Shown here piece after piece: positions 1 through 10,827 of a stretch of 64,000 bases of DNA (position 1 is the first letter of the stretch; each line of letters opens with the position of its first letter). Location of the stretch: assembly GCA_963082975.1 (NCBI GenBank), contig OY720344.1, positions 30,539,172 to 30,603,171 on the forward strand. Direction: 5' to 3'. This stretch comes from Labia minor (lineage: Eukaryota > Arthropoda > Insecta > Dermaptera > Spongiphoridae). The notes under the pieces are model-generated. The model made no database searches and was not told the DNA's origin. It worked only from the letters and a program-made list of their open reading frames with translations. Made by a program: the position numbers and the translations under genes.

Positions 1-1800
1 GAAGATTTCGCACAGATATAGTAACTAATAAACGCGTATTAAAACAGTCCAATTATTTCAAATCCTTTAAAATTAAAAATATCAAGCAAAAATACAAAGA
101 AAAAATAAGTGAAGCAAGTTTAAATTATTAATTAATACATAGTACAATACATTTGTTGAAAGTCTGTATGTGAAAGATTTTAATTCAATCAGTATACATA
201 TTAAAATATCCACGGCGGGGTTCAGTTTATATTACTCCTTTGTTAATCACTTTTGAGCAGCATATCTTCTTTTTACGACTTTTAAATTGTTTATATACCA
301 CATTAATAATGACAACACATTCTTTTATTTTATGAAAATTTCTGTATAGATGTCCTCAAGAATAATGGACATGGTTTAATACCATCATAGGACATCTTAG
401 TTAAAAAAAAATATTTAATAAAATTAAATAAAATGAGCTACCTTATAATTTTTTAATACTATTTTTTAAAGATATTTACAACGAATACAAAGTAACAAAA
501 TATGTCAAGAAATAAATAATTCTATAAATTAATAAAAAAAATAGCAATTCAATATCATCAACAAAAATATACAGACTTATTTTATTTTTTTCCTGAGATA
601 ACCATCATGCCCTTCTTTCCTTAGCCACACAATCGACGTTTTATCTCATTTGATTCTTCGTTTTCACTCAAATTTGTAAATTGCACAGTTTTTCAAAATA
701 TAAATTTAAATATAAAAAATATTAATTAATTTGTTTTAGAAAATATTAATCAATTAGGAGGAATATTCAATTTAATTTAATATAATTTTACTTTTAATAT
801 TATAGAATATTAAAACTTAAAATAAAAATTTAAATATTATAAACATTCTTTGTATGGAAATTTAAAGAATTAATTTTATTTTGAGTGTCAACTTCTTAAT
901 TGAGCCATCAGTGGCACCACATGGAGCGTTGTTTATTTAGGTCGGTTTTTCCTATAACTTTGGAACGAATCAACTTTTTGGAAATTTTCAATCTTATACT
1001 TTATCATTGGGTCATTACGGTTCTAATGATACTCGAACCATTAAGATCCATGAAGCCGTTAAGAAGGAGTTTAGGATTGCGTAGTCGTTTAATTATATAG
1101 ATACTACTATGACTAAAAAGTCAGGTGACTTTTGTTTTAAAAATCTGCGGGCGTGAATATATATATACACTCTGATTATATATTATATAAATAATTAAAA
1201 AAAGAAAAATTATTATAAAAAATATTTTCTCATTATTTGGAAAAATTAAAATATTTCATTTGTGATAAAAAATAAATATATAAATTTTAAGTATCACGAT
1301 ATTATTTTTGTAAATTTTTATATAATTGTAATTTAATTTTATTTATTTGAAATATAATAAAATGTATTATAATTATAAAAAAAATTAAAATTTTGAAATC
1401 CTTTTATCTAATTTGCTAGTTTGAGTTGTCTACAGAATATTAAACAAGCAATAGCCAATCATGTTATTATAATTCTTCGAAACTTAAATAAAACCGACTC
1501 TTTTAATCAAATCAAGAATTACATAAGATTTATTTAAAAACCAATCTATCAAGATTATAGAGATAATTGATTGATTATGTTGAAGGAAATAAATGAAAGT
1601 TTCAGTAATTTAGTCTTGAAAGATGTAATACTAAAATATTTGATGTATTTTTTAAATTTATATATAAATATATATTTTAGAATGCCCAATTAAAATAGTT
1701 AAATAATAATTATATTGCGAGTGAAGAAAATCAATTGGCATCTTGTTGTGATAAATTGACCCAGAAAGGTAGATAAATTGAGAATATCTTGATAGTAGTG
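1..1800. other. AT-rich spacer
   Basis: No gene recognised. A slightly less AT-rich stretch at 895-1160 has one short open frame without recognisable motifs. Confidence 0.5.
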
Positions 1801-1837
1801 TTTCTTAAGAATTACAGTGATTGTGAGGAGAAAGCCG

Positions 1838-1962
1838 AGATGCTGCAGCTCATCCCGGAGGCGATGACGCACGTGAGCGAGAGCGACGGCGGTCATGGTC
1901 ACGGCCGAGCCACTTTTACTCTCGGCCGGCTTTCCTCCGCTGATCTCCTACCGTAACTTCAT
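1838..1962. other. Isolated GC-rich patch, possible exon
   Basis: About 125 GC-rich bases in AT-rich spacer. The plus strand can be read EKAEMLQLIPEAMTHVSES up to a TAA near 1955, and the minus strand MTMTAVALAHVRHRL. Neither is recognised. A TTACAG acceptor-like site precedes it. It could be a first or last exon, or a repeat relic. Confidence 0.25.
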
Positions 1963-2254
1963 TGCATCTCTTCATATTATTTCCTTTTTTATTCATTTGC
2001 ATAGGTACCCTGAGTGAAGGAACCCCCTCCTAAAAAAATGTTTATCCTATATGTAGAAAATGTTATAAATAATATTTTGTTATCGCTTAAAAATTTTATA
2101 TAAAAGGATATATACGAATATAGATATGGTATTTGTGACAAATTTGAAGCACTATAGTTAATTATAAATCAGGGCATGTTTTAAGATTTCATTTCATGTA
2201 TTTTATCATTCATTTTAATGTATAAATTTTCATCATGAAATTTACAAAAAAAGG

Positions 2255-2860
2255 CTAGAGTGTCTCCATTCGACAATCTCGCAAATTTGAATTGGATTAA
2301 TTAACATATATTATATTTAAATTAAATTTAATTAATTATAAATTATAAATTAATATTAATAAATATATATTAAACCAGCGCGTGTTTGGCTCTTTGTTGA
2401 TGGCACCATATCATATTATTTATATTATATATATTTGCAGTCGTGTTAAAAAATTAATTCCGGTACTATCAGCGATTCAATCAAGCTGAAATTCTATACA
2501 TAGCAGTTTTATACAATTTTTATAATCATGTAAAAAACTATCAAACATATATCTTTATTTTTACGGTCAGTTTAGAGGAAAAATATGAAAACGAGGTAGG
2601 TAATGACCCTCTTCCGGATGAGCTACCTTTCTCAAAAGTTGATAGAAAACTACGAATTTTGAATAATGCCAAATTTCATTATTCTAGCTCAAACTGTTTT
2701 TGCTTAATCATGTCTACATACATACACAAACACACAGACACACATACATTTTTTCTCAACCTTAGTGTAAATGACTCAGGGACCTTCAAAACATATAAAA
2801 AATAAAAATCTGGACATCGAATATTTTCGTGATGACAATACTATCTCTGGCGAGATAGTA
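2255..2860 (+). mobile_element. CA-bearing MITE, copy 1
   Basis: One of four copies (also 50993-51594, 52755-53401, 59759-60305). It runs from GCTAGAGTGTCTCCATTCG to CTCTGGCGAGATAGTA. Features shared by the copies: a motif like ACTATCTCGC in inverted orientation near each end, a central hairpin-prone AT block, a conserved block ending in a CGTTTTTGC-type motif, then a (TACA/CA)n microsatellite. No coding capacity. Target duplications are not clear. Confidence 0.8.
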
Positions 2861-2973
2861 AAAATCTGTAATACGATCATTTCCTTAGTAGGCAAACAAA
2901 TTTGAAAACAAAAACTAGTATTTTGTTAATATTACATGAAAATAGAAGATAAATAAACACATTTTGAATATTA

Positions 2974-3298
2974 CGAGGGCAGTTTGATAAGTCAGTGACT
3001 TTTTGAATTTCCTTGACAGTAACTTTAAATTCAGCATTATTCCCGTCAATTTCTTTATATTAATCTCCTACTGTACAAGTTTGAACAAACTAGGCCTTTA
3101 GTTTGTGTTTGACAACCATTGAAAGCAGATAACTTATTGAATTTTGTCAGTACCATTCACATGAAATACTTTGAAAAGGGTAATAGAATCACCGCAAAAT
3201 ATTATTCAGGTTCGGTATTGTTTTGACGTAGAAACTACCGTATTTGGCGAAAAAAAATACTTTATTTATAAAGTCAGCGACTTATCAAACTACCCTCC
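2974..3298. mobile_element. Non-autonomous mariner-like MITE
   Basis: A 325-base element with inverted ends of about 28 bases: left CGAGGGCAGTTTGATAAGTC, right (reverse complement) GGAGGGTAGTTTGATAAGTC. TA dinucleotides flank it at 2972-2973 and 3299-3300, the target duplication of Tc1/mariner elements. The interior keeps no usable transposase frame. Confidence 0.85.
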
Positions 3299-4060
3299 TA
3301 TATTAAGAATATATGAATAGGCTTAGCAACTTTGCTTATTTTTTGTTATATAATTAAATAGGTTTTTAAATCTACTATTATATTACTATTATATATATGC
3401 TATTTATACTATAGAACTGACTATATTTCTCAGCTTACATTTGAAATATTTAAATCAGAATTTATTTATATAGTTGTGACATTTGGAATAAAAACACTCT
3501 AAACAATTTTCCAAGATCTGTATATAGTATTAAGAAAATGTTCATCTTAACATAACTGTTTTTCAATCTATTTAGCTTGATATTATATAATGAATATATC
3601 AACGATTTAAATTATAATATATAAGTAAAAATTTGGTTACGATAATAATCTTAAGAATTTAAGGAAAACCTTTATTATAATCATTAAATATTTAGAGAAT
3701 TTTTAACTTATTTTTATATTTGTTTTATTACATTTTCCAGATTTATACTATCAAAATTATTTTTTCCTTAACAAGGTATTATTAGTTAACACATTCATAA
3801 TAAATTATGAAATTTCATTAATTATTATTAAAGGAAAGTATTGGTTTTAAATTTCCATAAATCTTATAATATAATATATTATAATTGTAAAATATGACTG
3901 ATGTCAGAGCACATTAGAATCAACTTTCACTTGTCATTACCGAAGAAAGAAAATAAATTAATTTTAACAATAAACAATAATAATAATAAACAATAATTAA
4001 TAAAAAACAAAATATAAAATATAATAAGAGAAAAAATATAATATAATTTTATTAATATGA

Positions 4061-4333
4061 GGCGCCATTGAGTGTATGGGTAGCGAACCTGCCTCACATT
4101 TACATGGTCCCGGGTTCAGGGAAGGGAATTTCCCTAGCTGGGGTCTATGGGACGGAGTCAACCCAGCCTCCGGGAACAACATTGGGGAAAAGCTACTTGA
4201 TAGCGCCTCCGATCAAGAAAATCAAGGTAAAGGTTGAGAGGACCCGTTCTACTGATAATAGGACACCTCATTGATATAACCAGCTTGATAGGCGTTGTCC
4301 TTGCGTAGGACGTACAAAAGTCAGAGGTTTTTT
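4061..4333 (+). mobile_element. tRNA-derived SINE with 14-bp target duplication
   Basis: A GC-rich element of about 273 bases with A-box-like TGGGTAGCGAACCTG and B-box-like GGTCCCGGGTTCA, a body, and a terminal hairpin GTCCTTGCGTAGGAC before a T-rich end. TTTTATTAATATGA repeats exactly at 4047-4060 and 4334-4347, supporting insertion by LINE-type target-primed reverse transcription. The reading frames on both strands are incidental. Confidence 0.8.
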
Positions 4334-4347
4334 TTTTATTAATATGA

Positions 4348-6600
4348 TTTTAAATGTCAAAAAATATTAAAAACTCAAAATCAAAATTCATTTTTATTAT
4401 GATGACAATACCCTATATTTCAATGTAAGTAATTTAAATTTATTTAAATAATTACTATTTAGTTAAAAAATGATATATAATAATAATAATAATAATAACT
4501 AATATAAGATCATTTATTTGAATGTTTTTAATTCATTGGAGTAAAACACTTTAATTAGGATTCTAATATTTTGATTTTATCTTTATTTTTATTCAATTTC
4601 TTTTGGCGAAAGTTTAATGTGTGTGTGTGTGTGATATGATATTATATAAAAACTTCCATTGAAAACACACGTTTAATAACAAAAGTTTTATACCCCAATT
4701 TATAAGTGATTAAAATAATATAATAATATAATATTGTAATATAAAATGAAATTCCGATTTAATCATCCATTTATAAATTCACATATGAATAATTATTAAT
4801 CAGAACAATTTGTATTGAAAAAGTAAAATAAACCTATATGGTTAAAAGTATTTATTAAATATATTTAAAAAAAAACAAGGTGTCAATGATGAATATTTGC
4901 TCTTCATATTTTCCTTTAAGACTGATTAAAATCTACCTTGCTGTCTTTTGAAATTTATTTTACTCATGTATTCATAATTTTCATTCATTCATTTTACCTA
5001 AAATAACTTGAAAATATTAATAATAAATTGAGGTATATTTATTTTGAATTCTTTCACATAATCTTTTAAATACTCTCTGTCTAAAATTTTCAAATAAGTA
5101 TTAATAAATTAATTTTATTTAAAACATTTAATAAATATATGATTGAAAAAGAAATTATAAAATAATTTATAGTCAATATTAACATTTTAAATTAATAAAA
5201 ATATTTAAAATTAAGTAGAAATTGGAATATATTTATAATTAAAAAAAGAGAGTTTGAAATTTTCTCATCATTTCCAATTCATTTCCATTATATTTAATCC
5301 CTAACACTGGCGAATAATTTTCTAAATAATTTTAACCCTTTCCATAGCATATATATTTTTTAAATATTATATATTACCCTTTAGCTAGTAAATATAAAGT
5401 TATTAGAAATATTATAATACATAGGTTTATTAAATAAGGAAAACAATTATAATAATTTTTTTTTAGATTTGATTATTTTTTGGTTTCTCATCGCTTTTCT
5501 TTTAAATTAATGATTAAATGATAAAATAAATCTAAATGAAGTTGGAGGATCGATCCCTCCTCCTCAAGTTCTGTGGGCCATAATACACATTTATGAGTTT
5601 ATTAAGTATAAAAGTTGAACTTATCTTATTTTGAAAAATATTATTTTAAAAATTAAAATTAAGGGTGCACTTATTAAGTTAGTAAGTTAATTATTTTAAT
5701 TTTTAAAGAAAAAAAAGTTCATTTTTTTAAATTAAAAACCCGTTAAAGGTTTATCATTGAGTGGGCGAAAAGGTGAAAGAAAATTTATCTTCAGTATGAG
5801 AGATTTAATAGTAATGACGAATTAAAGCTTTTTAAGAATATTCATTATTAATAGTCATTTTTCTCACTTCACTTTCAATCCAACTCTTTCACTTTATCTT
5901 TTCTTTTGAATATAACGGGCACACTTTTATCTGGCATCTGTCTTCATTTTAAAACATTAATACTTTATGAATTTCATCCCATGATTATATTTATAAGTCT
6001 TTGATGGGTGATTTGCAAAATTAAAATTAGGATAAGAAAATAAAAAACCCCCGATTAATCAAATTAGAATTAATTTAAGATTTTGATACGTTGTAAAATA
6101 AATAAACTTAGATAAATAATTTAATGACATTTAATTCCGGTGAATTTAGGATTATAATTCTACTTTCACTACATTTCTGGAGAAGTATTTTCAAGAACGA
6201 TAAATAAATAGATAGAGTGAAAATAATTCAACAATTGAGAACACGAAAACGAATTAAAAAAAATATTTTTAAAACTTTACTAATTTACTTTATCAATTAT
6301 AGTTTTTAAAATAATTTTGAAAAATTTTTATTTACATAAAATATTGGTATGATATACAAAAATATTTCAGTATTATAGTGTTTAAGCTATTAAAAAGATG
6401 TTCTAAATTCTATCTTTTTACATTTGCTAATACATAAAAATACAAATTAAATTTAAGCCAAAGTGGTTATAAATTATAATAATTTGAAATAAAGAAAGAA
6501 TTAAGTAAATGTAGAATCAATTCAAATATATGCTGTTTGAAATAGCTCAAAATTAAATAATAGTAAAGATATATATAAGTTTATCTATCTATATGTATAT
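4348..6600. other. AT-rich spacer
   Basis: Nothing recognised except the (GT)n at 4618. Confidence 0.5.
4618..4634. repeat. (GT)n microsatellite
   Basis: About eight GT units in AT-rich spacer. Confidence 0.8.
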
Positions 6601-6601
6601 C

Positions 6602-7140
6602 TGTGTCTCTACGGAACTTGAAAGTTCTTGGTCGCAGCAACCAGATTTCTCCAAGAGTCTCTATCCTGTGCTACACCAATCCATCTTCTTATTTTTCTCA
6701 TCTCTTATACCCCTTCCTAAATTGTCCGCCCACCGCGTCCTTTGCCTTCCAAGCGATTTCTAATAGGTCTCCTCACCAATATTTTTCGCTATTCTTTCCT
6801 CTCCCATTCTATCCACGTCTCCTGCCCATCGCAGTCTTCTCAATTTTATAACCCTAACTATGTCTGGAGATGCTAGATATGCAGTCTCCGCCATTTCCCG
6901 GTGACCTCATCTTTCTTTGGCCCATAAATAAATACTGCGATAAATTCTATTTTCAAATACTCTAAATCTACTCTCGTCTTCCATGGTCATAGACCATGCC
7001 TCACACCCATATAATACAACCGGAAAAATAATTAATATATATTTTTATTTTGATCCCTTTTGATAATAATTTTGACGAGATAAGCCCCTTTACTGCATGA
7101 TAACAGGCGTTATCCAATTGCAACTTCGATTTAAGGTATA
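6602..7140 (-). pseudogene. LINE reverse-transcriptase C-terminal fragment, copy 1
   Basis: Read on the minus strand it gives pieces such as NACYHAVKGLISSKLLSK, ESRFRVFENRI and LRRLRWAGDV, then an ending like W-R-N-[LV]-V-A-A-[AT]-K-N, close to the TAG at the 3' end. These are the C-terminal parts of a non-LTR retrotransposon polyprotein. Frameshifts and stops break it. The very short distance from stop to an ATAGATAGATA-type tail recalls the RTE clade, but I have not proved the clade. The plus-strand open frame here is a shadow. Confidence 0.75.
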
Positions 7141-9786
7141 TAAGTATATATAGTTTCCATGATGAGAGATATTTGATGCCATTCACATTTTTGGTTATCT
7201 AGAAATTTCCTTAAAAGAAACTTTAAGTTTTGACCTGGGGCATGATAGCAGGATGAAAATTATATCAACATTTTTTGTGTTTCTTTTTAAAAAAAAATCA
7301 TGTTATGTTTTCATTTGTGAGATACAATAAATTACCTGAACCTCATTGATTTTGAGAACACTATTAGAACATATATTTATGTATATATAGATTAGTTGAA
7401 GAAGTTTTTTTGTAAATCTTGAACTTAATTAGCCAACTTGTTAATTATGAAAGTGCATTTGCTCTCGTTTCGCAAAAGATAATCAGTATTCCATACGGTT
7501 TGTAACCAAGGTTCAGGGAAAGGGAAACATTTCTATTAGTCCAATTCATGTACCCATAAATATTTATAAAAAAGGAAAAATCAAATAAAATATAACGAAT
7601 TTTTTTAAAAAAAAAAACGATTTTCTGAATTATTTAATATTAAATAGGATTATTATAAAATAAATATACTTCTTGAATTTGAAAAAATTAAGAATTTTGT
7701 TAAAATGTAAATAAATATTCTTTATTATATTTTTGGTCCACATTTGTATTGAATAATAGGTAATTAGGAATTAATATTTAGTATACATTTCGTTAAAATA
7801 TATTTTATCTAAAGAAGGTTACAAAAATAATGTTTCAGTAAAAATACAATAAAAGTGAAAATGATATAATAAAATACTTTAATTTCCCCTCTCCCTTTTT
7901 CATCTCTATCTAGAATCTAGACAACCAATTTTATTAGCTACCAATTTTAATTTTAATCAATTGAATTATTATTATATATTATAAAGAAAACAAATAAACA
8001 AAAATAATTATTTCAATGTGTCTTTTTTCAAAAAAAAAAAAAAAAATATTAAATAATTTCATTATTTCCAAAATTAGATTAGTTAAGTAGCTCAAAGATT
8101 ACAGTAATATAAGTAAATGAGATTGAATTTGTCAAAATTATAATATGACTTAAATGTAAATTAATATAAAATGTATAGTACATGAGCATCAACCAATTTA
8201 TTATCATGATTTAAATTAGGAAATTAAAAAGAGAAGAAATAATAATAAATATAAAATAATCATTTGTTGTAAGATCTCAGTCAACGAGATTAAAATCTTT
8301 TAAAAATGGTATAAATTATTCATCCAATGAATTTAGATTGCTATCATTTAAAAGTTAAAAAAAAATTGGAATTTTTTTGTAGATTAAATGCAAATTTCAT
8401 TTATTTTGAAAATTTAACATCCTAATTAAAGAGTATAAAATAAATGGAATCTATAAATTTGCATTTAGAAATTTTATTTTATGATTATAAAGGAGGCATA
8501 AAACAAGATCTAGTATAATGGAATGAAAAAAATATTAGAGCATTATTAAAGAAGTGCTAAAGGGCAATAGATGATTATCAAAATGGAAGTGGCAAAATAA
8601 ATCAAAGAGAAATTTTCCTATTTTTCTTTTTTTGGATTGATATCGTCTAATATAGATTAATGTTTTTTCTATTATCTGTTCTTGTTTAAGAAAATTAAGT
8701 TCTATAAAAGTGAAGGAAAAAGGAAATGAAGAATGTACCATTTCATTTAATATTAATTATTATTGTACAGTTTATTGTCAAGAAAATCTAATCTCTTTTA
8801 ATGATTGTTTATCGAATTATTCAGAAAAATATACTCCATATAACATTATAATATAAATACTAAAATACTAATTCAAACATCAGTTTCTGAATGTCTTCTT
8901 TATGATAAATATTAATCAAATTAACTGAAATTAATTTGATATACTCCCCCCCCCCCTAATAATTTATAATTCAAAAATTAACTTTTTGGAACTAATATTC
9001 ACCAATAATGAATAATTATAATTTTGAATTAAATTTACTTTTTTTCTATTAATAGTCCATTAAATGATTACAATGTTATCTCATCAAAAAAAGAAAACAG
9101 AAATATTGAAAAAATAATAACATATAAAAAAAATTTAATTAATGTAACATTATATATTATATATTCGCTAAAATCTGACTATATTTCTAAGTATTCATTT
9201 GAACTTTTTATTTTGACAATTTATTTATTTAACAATTTTATTTTAGATTTTTATACTATCACAACAATTTCATTCAAAAGATTAGTTTTTGAGTTAATAT
9301 GTACCTAAGTATAAAAACTTTAAAAACGATAATGTTTTAAACCGTTTAGTGTTGATTAAACTTAAAAAATTATTCATTCTAAATTGATGAAATCTTAAAT
9401 CTTATAAGTTTTTTATAACGTTTTTCTTAACTTTACTTGGCGTCTGTCTCTTTTTCTGTCTGTTCGCTCTTTTGACAAATTGAAATCGATTTTTCATCGA
9501 CTTTTTATTGAGATAGAATTTTGAAAATTTTTATAGATATTTCAATGGATTCCTAGAAGGTATAGAAGAAATATAATTGAATTATAATTAATTAATTGTA
9601 ATTAATTAGCGATTAATTACTTTTAGTAACTAACTCCTTTTGTATTGCTCCGATTAATTTTTTTTCAACGGATTTTGAAACATAAATATTGATTTGAGGA
9701 TATATTTTCATTTTGAAAGTATTTAAAAATATTTCATAGCATAAAAATTAATGATGAATTCTTATTAATCAGTTGTATCGCCAATG
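7141..9786. other. AT-rich spacer
   Basis: Nothing recognised apart from the poly(C) run. 9430-9530 resembles a decayed dispersed repeat (GTCTGTCTC then TTGAAATCGATTTTTCATCGA). Confidence 0.45.
8946..8956 (+). repeat. Poly(C) run
   Basis: Eleven C residues in strongly AT-rich spacer. Confidence 0.8.
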
Positions 9787-10045
9787 AGGAGGGGTTTCTT
9801 CCCCTCAGATGGTATAAAGAAAATATCTTTTTTTTTATACATTGTATATGTCCCCGATAGAAAGGAAACAAAACAATAGAATAACCTTTTTACCGACCGA
9901 CGATTGTAAGGGAGGTATTGTTTTCACACCAAATTTCACATGTGGAGATTTTTACATATCTCCACGAATCATGCATTTTCTTAACAGAAAAAAGTATTTT
10001 TAGCATGATGTCTGTCCGTCCGTCCGTCCGTCCGTTTTTGTTTTA
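9787..10045 (+). repeat. Dispersed repeat with (CCGT)n, copy 1
   Basis: At 9889-10045 it reads TTACCGACCGACGATTGTAAG, then a block with hairpin GTGGAGAT...ATCTCCAC, then GTCTGTCCGTCCGTCCGT. The same block recurs inverted at 23150-23297, and its terminal 35 bases recur at 61168-61203. A separate 6-bp GC hairpin (GAGGGG-loop-CCCCTC) sits at 9789-9806. Confidence 0.65.
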
Positions 10046-10574
10046 TTCAATTTGTAAATTTTCGTATAACTTCATCATTTCTATTTCTCTTGTTATATTA
10101 AATAAATCATATTAAAATTGCACTAAAAAGAATAAAATAATATAAATATAAAAAAAATTTATAAAATAACGTTTTTCAAATGGACTAAAAAGAATAAAAT
10201 AATTTTTCTATAAGCCTGACAAAGTTTATGGATGAATATTCAACGAAAAACGTTGGGCCCATTTTTTAGCTTTAAAAAAAATAAGTTGCTTATACAGAAC
10301 GGTTGAACTAAAAAAAGTTGCTTGTATAGAGGTTTCTTATAAAGAATTTTACTTATAGAAAGGTTGCTTCTATAGAGTATTCACTGTATAATCAAAAGGG
10401 TTAGTCTCAGCATAATTAACAAACAAAAATCATGTTTTTTTCGTCACATAATAGATTATAAAAATGTTGATAACTTATAAACTAAAATAACAAAAACTTT
10501 AACTAGATCATGTTTTTATTTGATTAATTCTTTCATGATTCTATTTTAATTTATATATATTCTGAATTATTTAG
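10046..10574. other. Upstream intron of the tailed cuticular gene
   Basis: Must be intronic, since the RR-2 exon starts with an acceptor. It holds three decayed repeats of a TTGCTTxTATAGAG-like motif at 10278-10380. No signal-peptide exon seen. Confidence 0.5.
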
Positions 10575-10827
10575 GCTCCAGCTAACTACAAGTTCAATTA
10601 TGGCGTGAAGGACCCGCATACCGGCGACTTGAAAAGTCAGTGGGAACAGCGTGACGGTGATGTTGTCAAAGGATCATATTCACTAGTAGAGCCTGATGGA
10701 TCTATACGAACCGTCGACTATACCGCCGATAAACATTCCGGATTTAATGCTGTTGTCAGTAAAACTGGACCAAATGTCCATCCATCTCCAGGACCAAAAC
10801 ATCAGAGCGGCTACCAGACTTTGCCAG
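10575..10827 (+). CDS. Exon of the tailed cuticular protein gene: RR-2 domain
   Basis: The acceptor is TTTAG ending at 10574 and the donor is CAG|GTGAAA after 10827. It starts in phase 0 with Ala-Pro-Ala-Asn-Tyr and ends one base into a codon. The reading frame stays open into the intron to 10871, but similarity to cuticular proteins stops at the donor. Local GC content is clearly above the flanks. Confidence 0.9.
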
